Below, piece after piece: positions 1-5,889 of a DNA stretch of 6,799 nt. Source of the DNA: Calditrichota bacterium (GTDB lineage: Bacteria > Zhuqueibacterota > Zhuqueibacteria > Zhuqueibacterales > Geothermadaptataceae). Each line of letters begins with the position of its first letter. The first letter of the stretch is position 1. The stretch covers positions 1 through 6,799 of the forward strand of contig QQUM01000204.1 in NCBI GenBank assembly GCA_008501545.1, written 5' to 3'. The translations under genes and the position numbers were made by a program. Below the pieces are notes generated by a model, which worked only from the letters and a program-made list of their open reading frames with translations, searched no databases and was not told the origin of the DNA.

Positions 1-803
1 ATCGCCTGCTTTGCATTGCGAATACCACCGGCCGGTTTCATGCCGACGATTTTTCCGGTGCGATCGTAAAAATCGAGTATCGCCTGCAGCATGACGAGGG
101 TGACAGGCATCGTTGCCGCAGGAGAAATTTTACCTGTGGAGGTTTTGATAAAATCTGCACCGGCCTCCATAGCAATCTCCGAAGCAAGACGGACTTTATC
201 GTAAGTACTCAGTTCACCCGTTTCAAGAATAACCTTCAGGTGTGCTTTGCCACATGCATCTTTCACTTTCACTATTTCATCAAAAACAGTCTGGTAATCA
301 CCGGCCAGAAAAGCCCCGCGATTAATCACCATATCGATTTCATCGGCGCCATCGGTTACAGCATCTTTCACATCGCGCAAGCGCGTTTCCAATGGAATCT
401 GGCCAGCCGGAAATGCGGTGGCCACAGATGCAACTTTGATCGAGGTGCCTTTTAGTGCAGTTTTTGCTGTTTTCACCATGGATGGATAAACACAAACTGC
501 AGCAACCTGGGGAATCGGTTTAAAGTTAGGTATACTGGATAGTTCGTTTGCGAGCTCGGCCGTAACAGGAAATCGTGCTTTGCTGCACAATTGCCGTACT
601 TTCCCGACGGTATCTGCCCCTTCAAGGGTAGTCAAATCTATCATTTCAACGCATTTGTAAAGCGCATCCAGTTTGGATTGTTTTTTAATACTACGCTTGG
701 TGAAAGAAGCTGCTCTTTCATGCAGCATGACTGCGTCAATGGGTGGAGAAACAATCCTGAGTTGCTCACCCGAATTCTTCTGAAGTGAAACTGTCCGTTG
801 CAT
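1..803 (-). CDS. deoC: Deoxyribose-phosphate aldolase (DERA), 3' end beyond the window
   Basis: Cytosolic class I aldolase that cleaves 2-deoxyribose-5-phosphate to acetaldehyde and glyceraldehyde-3-phosphate in deoxynucleoside catabolism. The frame is open from ATG at 803 to base 1, giving 267 codons without a stop, so the C-terminus is missing. Visible family motifs are AAVCVYP (101-107), FPAGQ (131-135), EIDMVIN (155-161, D157 equivalent to the E. coli proton-relay Asp102), DFIKTSTGK (217-225, K220 the Schiff-base lysine) and VGMKPAGGIR (253-262, K256 the second active-site lysine). The region before the barrel is about 55 residues longer than in E. coli DeoC and includes an IDLTTL motif (55-60). 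This resembles the longer, animal-type DERA, as far as I recall that sequence. If it is of that class, roughly 50-60 residues lie outside the window. It starts 8 bases after the helicase stop. Identification is secure; physiological coupling to the upstream genes is not evident. Confidence 0.95.
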   Translation of the reverse strand, partial: MQRTVSLQKNSGEQLRIVSPPIDAVMLHERAASFTKRSIKKQSKLDALYKCVEMIDLTTLEGADTVGKVRQLCSKARFPVTAELANELSSIPNFKPIPQVAAVCVYPSMVKTAKTALKGTSIKVASVATAFPAGQIPLETRLRDVKDAVTDGADEIDMVINRGAFLAGDYQTVFDEIVKVKDACGKAHLKVILETGELSTYDKVRLASEIAMEAGADFIKTSTGKISPAATMPVTLVMLQAILDFYDRTGKIVGMKPAGGIRNAKQA

Positions 804-809
804 GGCAAA

Positions 810-813
810 CCCT
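810..813 (-). promoter_or_regulatory. Shine-Dalgarno of deoC, overlapping the helicase stop codon
   Basis: AGGG on the minus strand lies six bases before the deoC ATG (803). Its first two bases are the last two bases of the helicase TAG stop (812-814). This supports the 803 start and suggests translational coupling between helicase and aldolase. The motif is short, so its strength is uncertain. Confidence 0.5.
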
Positions 814-2071
814 ATTTTGATCTTTTCTTCTTTGGTTTTTTAATTTTCTTTTTTGGTTTCTTTCCGGGTAATATCTCATCTTCATCGATAAGTTTTTGCA
901 GCATTCCGTCGTTCTTGCTGCTTTCGAGCGTAAAGGAATAATTTTTTTTCGTGATCTTGATGACCTCGATTTTTTTTGTCACCAGTTTTTCTATTTCATG
1001 AAGCAGTGGCTTTTCACCCTCACTGCAGAATGAAATGGCAACGCCTTTCTTAACACCTCTTCCCGTCCGCCCAACGCGATGCACATAATTTTCTGCGACA
1101 TCCGGCAAATCATAATTGATAACATAGGTCACATCTGGCACGTCGATACCCCGCGCGCTCACATCGGTTGCGATGAGCACGCCATTGCGGCTCTCGCGAA
1201 ATTTCTGCATCACAGCAGAGCGCTGTTCCTGTTCCTTCTCCCCATGCAGCGTACTCGTCTCAATGCTTTCTCGAAGCATGGCTTTTGCGACACGCTCTGC
1301 GCGAACACGCGTGCGTACAAAAACGAGTATTTTTCGGTTTGGATTTTCTTTGATGAAGCGTGCCAGGAAAAAACGTTTGTCATCCATTTCAATAAACATA
1401 ACAAAGTGGGAGACATTCTTCGAAACCGGATCTTTGGGTGAAATTTGTATGCGAACTGCGTTTCCCTTTACCTGCGAATAGGCCAATTTTTTTATTTCTG
1501 GATTGATGGTCGCTGAAAAAAACAGCGTTTGGTGCTTCTTTTTTAATAGTCTTTTGATGAACTTTATATCCTCTATAAAGCCCAGATCGAGCATGCGATC
1601 GGCCTCATCCAGCACGAGAATTTCAATATTATTTAAATTTATAAATTGTTGATGGATAAGGTCGAACATGCGTCCCGGTGTGGCGATAAGAATGTCGAGT
1701 CCGTCCTGCAATTTTTGAATTTGTGCATCCTGCTCAACGCCGCCGTAGAGCGCAAATGCCTTCACGCGGGTATGTTTGGCCAGTGTATTGAACACAGTGC
1801 CAATTTGCATAGCCAGCTCGCGAGTTGGCACCATGACAATGCATTTAATGCCCAAAGAGCGACGGCTGCTTTTATAACGGTGGATCAAATCGATCACCGG
1901 AATTGCAAAAGCGGCTGTTTTACCAGTGCCAGTTTGTGCAACCGCGAGCACATCTTCTCCATTTAAAATGGAAGGAATCGATTTGTATTGAATGTCAGTC
2001 GGGCGTTTGAAATGCAGTCGCTGCAAATTATTTTTAATTTCCGGGGTGATGTCGTATTGATCAAATTTCAT
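812..2071 (-). CDS. DEAD-box ATP-dependent RNA helicase, RhlE-like
   Basis: A 419-residue superfamily 2 helicase that unwinds or remodels RNA duplexes using ATP in the cytoplasm. Motifs appear in canonical order: Q-motif (FKRPTDIQ 21-28, Q28), motif I AQTGTGKT (45-52), Ia PTRELA (82-87), GG (110-111), Ib TPGR (131-134), II DEAD (155-158), III SAT (186-188), IV around FVRT (251-254), V ATDVSARGID (301-310) and VI HRVGRTGR (331-338). All catalytic residues are intact. After the second RecA-like domain is a charged stretch ending in a very basic tail (404-419), mostly Lys with Pro, Ile, Arg and Ser, likely a non-specific RNA-binding extension as in RhlE/CsdA-type proteins. The start is 13 bases after the upstream stop, with no good Shine-Dalgarno sequence. 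The subfamily (RhlE versus other DEAD-box types) and the RNA target (ribosome assembly, cold adaptation, decay) cannot be fixed from sequence alone. Confidence 0.93.
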   Translation of the reverse strand: MKFDQYDITPEIKNNLQRLHFKRPTDIQYKSIPSILNGEDVLAVAQTGTGKTAAFAIPVIDLIHRYKSSRRSLGIKCIVMVPTRELAMQIGTVFNTLAKHTRVKAFALYGGVEQDAQIQKLQDGLDILIATPGRMFDLIHQQFINLNNIEILVLDEADRMLDLGFIEDIKFIKRLLKKKHQTLFFSATINPEIKKLAYSQVKGNAVRIQISPKDPVSKNVSHFVMFIEMDDKRFFLARFIKENPNRKILVFVRTRVRAERVAKAMLRESIETSTLHGEKEQEQRSAVMQKFRESRNGVLIATDVSARGIDVPDVTYVINYDLPDVAENYVHRVGRTGRGVKKGVAISFCSEGEKPLLHEIEKLVTKKIEVIKITKKNYSFTLESSKNDGMLQKLIDEDEILPGKKPKKKIKKPKKKRSK

Positions 2072-2084
2072 TTTAAAAAGCTTT

Positions 2085-3032
2085 TCATAACCAGGGTAGT
2101 GATTTCAGGTCGACGTTGCCACCGGAAACAATAATGCCAACGCGTTTGTCGTTACATGGAATTTTGTGATAGAGCACTGCGGCAACCGGCACTGCAGATG
2201 AGGGCTCGATGATAATTTTCATGCGTTCCCAGACAAAATGCATGGCGCCGAGAATCTCTTCTTCGTCTACGGTGACAATATCAGAAACAAATTCACGAAT
2301 ACAGGTAAAAGTTTTGTCGCCGAGAGAAGTCAGAAGCCCATCTGCTATGGTTTTTGGTGAAACCGATGGGTGCAACGTGCCTGTTTTAAATGATTTGTGT
2401 GCATCTGCTGCTCCGGCCGGTTCGACACCGACAACTTTGGTTTTCGGTGACAAATAGTGTGCTGATAACGCGGTACCGCTTAATAAACCGCCGCCACCAA
2501 CCGGCGCCAAAATATAGTCCGGCATGGGCACGTCTTGCAGGAGTTCCGCTGCTGCAGTTCCCTGGCCTGCAATAATACGATAATCATTATAAGGATGAAC
2601 GACTGTCGCACCGCATTGCTCGACCAAGTTGCTGAGCGTTTCTTCCCGTGCGGTGAGCGTATTTTCACAAAATGTTATTTGTCCACCGTAATTTTGTACG
2701 GCCTGTTTTTTCACTTTCGGCGCATTTTCGGGCATTACGATGTGGGCAGGAATTTCTCGAATGCTTGCGGCAAGTGACAAAGCCGCGGCATGGTTACCGG
2801 AAGAGTGCGTTGCAACACCCTTTGAAGCCTCTTTTGGTGACAGTGAAAAAACCGTATTGCAGGCGCCGCGAAATTTAAAAGCACCGACTTTCTGAAAGTT
2901 TTCACACTTTAAAAAAACAGAAGCACCCGCCAATTTGTTCAGTGTCTGCGAAGTAAAAACCGGTGTATGATTTGCATATGGCCGAATTCTTTCAGCTGCA
3001 TGATGAATATCTTCCATGGAAACAGGAAACAT
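2085..3032 (-). CDS. Serine racemase / threonine (serine) dehydratase, PLP fold type II
   Basis: A 315-residue cytosolic PLP enzyme that deaminates L-threonine or L-serine to 2-oxobutyrate or pyruvate and may racemise serine. Seen: the PLP lysine in AFKFRGA (51-57, K53), HSSGNHAAA (76-84), the tetraglycine phosphate loop PVGGGG (177-182), WERMKIIIEPSSA (268-280) and SGGNVDL (303-309) near the C-terminus. It ends after the catalytic domain, with no ACT-like regulatory domain, so it is not a feedback-inhibited biosynthetic IlvA. S78 aligns with the racemising serine (Ser84) of mammalian serine racemase. E204, A208 and D210 reproduce the spacing of that enzyme's divalent-cation site (E210, A214, D216). 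ATG 3032 is chosen because AAAGGTG lies six bases upstream; Met6 has no such site. It follows a structured 100-base spacer and is 13 bases from the helicase. Family certain; the balance of racemase to dehydratase activity is inferred. Confidence 0.9.
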   Translation of the reverse strand: MFPVSMEDIHHAAERIRPYANHTPVFTSQTLNKLAGASVFLKCENFQKVGAFKFRGACNTVFSLSPKEASKGVATHSSGNHAAALSLAASIREIPAHIVMPENAPKVKKQAVQNYGGQITFCENTLTAREETLSNLVEQCGATVVHPYNDYRIIAGQGTAAAELLQDVPMPDYILAPVGGGGLLSGTALSAHYLSPKTKVVGVEPAGAADAHKSFKTGTLHPSVSPKTIADGLLTSLGDKTFTCIREFVSDIVTVDEEEILGAMHFVWERMKIIIEPSSAVPVAAVLYHKIPCNDKRVGIIVSGGNVDLKSLPWL

Positions 3033-3038
3033 GCTTCA

Positions 3039-3045
3039 CACCTTT
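3039..3045 (-). promoter_or_regulatory. Shine-Dalgarno of the racemase/dehydratase gene
   Basis: AAAGGTG on the minus strand, six bases before the ATG at 3032. It is one of the better ribosome binding sites in the window and decides the start in favour of Met1 over the internal Met at residue 6. Confidence 0.65.
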
Positions 3046-3094
3046 CTGAAAATTTTGAAATGTTATCGTGCAATGTAGCTAAGAAGGTGACTCG

Positions 3095-3130
3095 AATGCA
3101 ATGAGAAAATTTGCATTGGAATTTCCAATG
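3095..3130. repeat. Two overlapping inverted repeats in the peptidase-racemase spacer
   Basis: The first repeat is CATTGGAA-T-TTCCAATG (3114-3130), 8-base perfect arms about a single central base, beginning two bases past the peptidase stop. The second is AATGCAA (3095-3101) and TTGCATT (3111-3117) with a 9-base loop. They share 3114-3117, so the two RNA hairpins cannot form together. No T-tract follows on the minus strand, so neither is a standard intrinsic terminator. They could be an operator for a dimeric regulator, an RNA processing or stability element, or a conformational switch before the racemase-like gene. The repeat structure is directly visible; any function is inferred. Confidence 0.5.
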
Positions 3131-3132
3131 AA

Positions 3133-4065
3133 TCAACGCGCCATTTCTAGATTTTTATCGATATGGATTATTGCAGATAAAATAAACTGACTTACCTCAA
3201 TAAAAAATTCCTGGTGAATATTTTCAAAGCGATCCGTGGGCTGATGGTAGTGTTCATGGTCTTCAACACCAAAATAAATAAATGGAATGTGGGCACGGTG
3301 GAACGGCGCGTGATCAGATAATAAAGTCCAGTCGTTGTGTTTTAATTCCGGCCTGTCGTGCCCCCAGCGTACATGAATTGCTTTCGCTGATTTTATTGGC
3401 GCATCGAGCAATTTCTTTAAAAAGGAGTAGTGGTATGATCCCGCTGCATACAATGTTTTTGTTGAACTTATGCTGATCATGTCCATGTTGCAAGTGAAGA
3501 CGATTTTTTCATTTTTTCCCCCGATGTCCTTTACGAATGCTTTTGAACCGGCTAATCTTTGTTCTTCAGCATCGAAGGAACAAAATAACAATGTGTGTCG
3601 TGGTTTATTGGATTTAAAATAGCGTGCTATTTCGATCAACACCGCGACGCTGGAGGCATTGTCGTCAGCGCCGTTGTAAATTTTACCGGATTTGATACCC
3701 ACATGATCATAGTGTGCAGAAATGACGATTGCCTTACTCCTGTCATCACCATCAATTTTTCCAATGAGATTGCAACCGTCTACCGTTGCTTTATCCCCGT
3801 TAACAGACATTTTGAGTTTGAAATGTTGTTCATAGTTTGGATAATAGGGTATGAGTTTCACATCGCGATATTGCTGTTTGATGTATTCTCTTGCTTTTTT
3901 TGCACCTTCAGTTCCAGTCAGCCGACCCTGCATCGAATCAGCGGAAAGAATTTTTATATGCTTAAGTAATGATTTCGAATCAATGTTTTGGGCGTTGAGT
4001 CGAAAGTTCGCACTGATAAGCACGATAATGCACGCACATAGCGTATTCGCGAATTTTTTATTCAT
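3133..4065 (-). CDS. Secreted M28-family zinc peptidase
   Basis: A 310-residue protein (from ATG 4065) with a signal peptide: positively charged start (NKK), hydrophobic core (about residues 9-20) and a likely signal peptidase I site after LNA at about 23-25, just before Gln26. The mature part is a co-catalytic two-zinc M28 peptidase, probably an aminopeptidase acting in the periplasm or outside the cell. Expected ligands are visible: H118 in SAHYDHVG, D134 in NGADDNAS (bridging Asp), the catalytic E167 and ligand E168 in DAEEQ, D195 in NMDM, and H274 in HYHQPTD. The open frame extends upstream to an ATG at 4158, but that would translate through the mla terminator hairpin and place 31 residues before the signal peptide, so 4065 is preferred. 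No Shine-Dalgarno is seen. The first gene after the mla terminator, it probably has its own promoter. M28 members vary in substrate, so specificity is unassigned. Confidence 0.9.
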   Translation of the reverse strand: MNKKFANTLCACIIVLISANFRLNAQNIDSKSLLKHIKILSADSMQGRLTGTEGAKKAREYIKQQYRDVKLIPYYPNYEQHFKLKMSVNGDKATVDGCNLIGKIDGDDRSKAIVISAHYDHVGIKSGKIYNGADDNASSVAVLIEIARYFKSNKPRHTLLFCSFDAEEQRLAGSKAFVKDIGGKNEKIVFTCNMDMISISSTKTLYAAGSYHYSFLKKLLDAPIKSAKAIHVRWGHDRPELKHNDWTLLSDHAPFHRAHIPFIYFGVEDHEHYHQPTDRFENIHQEFFIEVSQFILSAIIHIDKNLEMAR

Positions 4066-4086
4066 TTTAAGGGGCGATCCTGAAAT

Positions 4087-4092
4087 ATTGTA
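4087..4092 (-). promoter_or_regulatory. Possible -10 box for the M28 peptidase gene
   Basis: TACAAT (minus strand) lies between the mla terminator and the preferred peptidase start, placing transcription start near 4080 and giving a short leader of about 15 bases. No convincing -35 hexamer lies at the right distance. A promoter is expected here because a strong terminator separates the genes, but this precise assignment is tentative. Confidence 0.3.
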
Positions 4093-4117
4093 GCTTTTAT
4101 CAAACAAAAGTGACCAT

Positions 4118-4141
4118 AAAAAAAGCCCCGAAACGGGGCTT
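4118..4141 (-). terminator. Rho-independent terminator of the mlaEFD operon
   Basis: A perfect 8-base stem, AAGCCCCG (4123-4130) with CGGGGCTT (4134-4141), around a 3-base loop. On the minus strand the hairpin is followed by a run of seven T (complement of the A-run 4118-4124). It lies 25 bases past the mlaD stop codon (4167-4169) and points in that gene's direction. On the plus strand no T-tract follows the hairpin, so it works one way only. Confidence 0.93.
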
Positions 4142-4166
4142 ATTATCAACCGAAACATTTTTTGTA

Positions 4167-5132
4167 TCAGAATACTTTAACTTGGAAATATTTTTGCGGG
4201 TATTTCTTCATATCCTGCAGGATCAGGTTCAACTCATTTAAAATACTCTCAAGGTTCTCATACGCAGTCTCATCATTGATGAGTTTTCCTGCGGTACCCT
4301 GTCCTTCATTGATTTTGCCAAGAATGGAATCCGCGTTGGCTGTCGCATGCGCCAGGTTCGTGTGAACAGTTGAATCGGACACCAATTTACCGAGGGTTCC
4401 CTCGCCGTTGTTGATAGTCTGTAAAATCTGATCAAGATTTTTTGTGAGGCTTTCCAGGTTATTATACAAATCAGGTTTATGTACAAATTGGCCAAAGCTG
4501 CCATCAGTATTATTCAATGATTGCGTCAATCGCGATAGATTCGCAACGCTGGAAGAAAAATTTTGTGATGTCGCGGAATCATTCAGTACAGCAGCGAAAG
4601 TACCGGGACCTGTTTGCAACTTGTTCAAGAGACTTTCAAGGGAAGAAAGGACACGCGGTATTGTATGGGCTGCTTTTTCCGCTTCAGGCAACAGGGCTTC
4701 GAAATCAAACGGCGGATTTGCAGGAATATAGCCATTATCTTCCAGTGGTGGTTCATTTTCACGGCCAAGGCTGATTTCAACATATTTATCACCAAGTATA
4801 CCGAGCGTTTTTATGGTTGCGCGACTGCTTGTTGTCACCCATTTTTTAAACTTGTGTTCGACGAACAGCGAAATATGGACACCAAATTGTCCATCACGGG
4901 TCGTGTATTCAAAATCGCCAATGGTGCCGGCTTTGATTCCAGCGATTGTGATGTAGGCGCCCGGATTCAAGCTGATCACATTGGGTACAAATGTGTGTAA
5001 TGTATATTTTGAAGTGAATTGTCGCGTATTTGTTCCTACGACTAAAATGATGAAAAGCATGAACGCCATGCCAGCGAAAATAAAAATTCCGACGCGAACA
5101 TCCTTCCATCTCAGATTGTTTTTGTCACTCAT
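4167..5132 (-). CDS. mlaD: MlaD-like MCE domain protein, substrate-binding subunit of a lipid ABC transporter
   Basis: A 321-residue inner-membrane-anchored periplasmic protein. A single transmembrane helix (about 14-33) is followed by one MCE domain (about 40-123), with the typical GAYITIAGIKAGTIGDF (58-74) and GILGDKYVEI (111-120) segments. MCE subunits form hexameric rings on the MlaE permease and shield phospholipids moving across the periplasm. The protein is much longer than E. coli MlaD (about 183 residues). After a linker (about 124-174) come four modules of exactly 34 residues (175-310), then a short C-terminal segment (311-321) rich in aromatics. AAGGAAG (5137-5143) precedes the ATG by four bases and overlaps the mlaF stop, suggesting translational coupling. 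It is the last gene of the operon, with a terminator just downstream. Family and location are well supported; the lipid and direction of transport are not determinable here. Confidence 0.92.
   Translation of the reverse strand: MSDKNNLRWKDVRVGIFIFAGMAFMLFIILVVGTNTRQFTSKYTLHTFVPNVISLNPGAYITIAGIKAGTIGDFEYTTRDGQFGVHISLFVEHKFKKWVTTSSRATIKTLGILGDKYVEISLGRENEPPLEDNGYIPANPPFDFEALLPEAEKAAHTIPRVLSSLESLLNKLQTGPGTFAAVLNDSATSQNFSSSVANLSRLTQSLNNTDGSFGQFVHKPDLYNNLESLTKNLDQILQTINNGEGTLGKLVSDSTVHTNLAHATANADSILGKINEGQGTAGKLINDETAYENLESILNELNLILQDMKKYPQKYFQVKVF
4203..4610 (-). repeat. Four 34-residue tandem modules in the MlaD tail
   Basis: MlaD residues 175-310 divide into four modules starting at 175, 209, 243 and 277, each exactly 34 residues. 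Each has an 18-residue Gly-containing part (GPGTFAAVLNDSATSQNF, TDGSFGQFVHKPDLYNNL, GEGTLGKLVSDSTVHTNL, GQGTAGKLINDETAYENL) and a 16-residue amphipathic, probably helical part. The third-position Gly and the Asn at module position 17 are invariant. Gly-Thr-Leu-Gly-Lys-Leu repeats are familiar in MlaD-like proteins of several phyla. The DNA copies have diverged, so the array is old rather than a recent slippage product. Confidence 0.85.
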
Positions 5133-5136
5133 TTTT

Positions 5137-5143
5137 CTTCCTT
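5137..5143 (-). promoter_or_regulatory. Shine-Dalgarno of mlaD, overlapping the mlaF stop
   Basis: AAGGAAG (minus strand) lies four bases before the mlaD ATG (5132) and shares two bases with the mlaF TAA stop (5142-5144). The arrangement favours reinitiation by ribosomes finishing mlaF and confirms the mlaD start. Confidence 0.65.
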
Positions 5144-5885
5144 ACCTCACAAATTGCTGTACATAAGGGTCTTTTGATAGCAATAAATCATCGGATTGAC
5201 CTTCGAAAACCAACCGGCCATTTTTTAACATGACGAGTCGAGTTGCCACTTCAAAGGCATCCTGTAGAATGTGGGTTACAACTATGGATGTAATATTTTG
5301 CTCAAGTCGCAACCGGTTGATCAGTTGATTAATTCTTTTCGATACGATGGGATCGAGTCCGGAAGTCGGCTCGTCGTAAAGGATGATCTCCGGATGTGTT
5401 ATCGTTGCGCGGGCAATTGCAATTCTTTTTCGCTGCCCACCGGAGAGGTCCGCTGGATAAGCCGAGTAGAATTCATCCATCTCGACATATTCCAAAATTT
5501 CCATAACAGCCTTGCGAAACTCGGGTTCGCTAATTTTCGGATTATTAATCCGCAGAGCATAGCCAACATTCTCAGCAACGGTAATCGAATCAAACAGTGC
5601 ACCACCCTGAAAAACGAATCCCATCCGGCTGCGCAATGGGCGCAACTGACGTTCGGAAAGATAGGCGATGTCATTATCAAAGACTGTAATCTTGCCGCGT
5701 GTCTGACGGATAAGCGCGATAATCAGCCGCAATAGCGTACTTTTCCCGGCACCACTCCCACCTAATATGACGAGCGTCTCACCTTTTTCTACTGTCAGCG
5801 TCAGGTTTTCAAGGACCATCTCATTGCCGTAAGTAAAACTCAGATTTTCGACATGAATAACGCCGTTTTGTTTATTATTTTCCAT
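5142..5885 (-). CDS. mlaF: MlaF-like ABC transporter ATPase
   Basis: A 247-residue cytoplasmic nucleotide-binding subunit that powers the MlaE permease. Motifs are complete: Walker A GGSGAGKST (42-50), Q-loop Q93 in FQGGALFDS, ABC signature LSGGQ (147-151), Walker B with catalytic Glu IILYDEP (167-173, E172), D-loop SGLD (175-178) and the switch histidine H205 in VTHIL. The ALFDSITVAENV stretch (96-107) after the Q-loop is characteristic of MCE-associated (MlaF/Ttg2A/Mkl) ATPases. Length is normal for the family (about 250-270). The ATG at 5885 lies four bases after the mlaE TGA (5890-5892) with no recognisable Shine-Dalgarno, so translation probably depends on coupling with mlaE. Tight spacing with mlaE and mlaD confirms the assignment. 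Confidence 0.95.
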   Translation of the reverse strand: MENNKQNGVIHVENLSFTYGNEMVLENLTLTVEKGETLVILGGSGAGKSTLLRLIIALIRQTRGKITVFDNDIAYLSERQLRPLRSRMGFVFQGGALFDSITVAENVGYALRINNPKISEPEFRKAVMEILEYVEMDEFYSAYPADLSGGQRKRIAIARATITHPEIILYDEPTSGLDPIVSKRINQLINRLRLEQNITSIVVTHILQDAFEVATRLVMLKNGRLVFEGQSDDLLLSKDPYVQQFVR

Positions 5886-5889
5886 ATAA

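Noticed and set aside
1079..1441. Plus-strand open frame of 120 codons opposite the helicase
   Set aside because: Antisense to helicase motifs IV-VI and rich in Cys, His and Phe. Nothing supports translation.
2076..2085. AAAAGCTTTT palindrome between the racemase-like gene and the helicase
   Set aside because: Ten bases, low complexity, no loop, in a 13-base gap; likely chance.
3991..4065. Lipoprotein lipobox in the M28 signal peptide (Cys at residues 10 and 12)
   Set aside because: The cysteines lie at the beginning of the hydrophobic core, not at its end, and no Leu-X-Gly/Ala-Cys motif is present. A signal peptidase I site after LNA fits better.
4118..4141. Bidirectional terminator
   Set aside because: Only the minus-strand direction has a T-run after the stem, and no plus-strand gene ends here.
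5271..5735. Plus-strand open frame of 154 codons opposite mlaF
   Set aside because: Completely antisense to the ABC ATPase motifs, with no recognisable domain or ribosome binding site.
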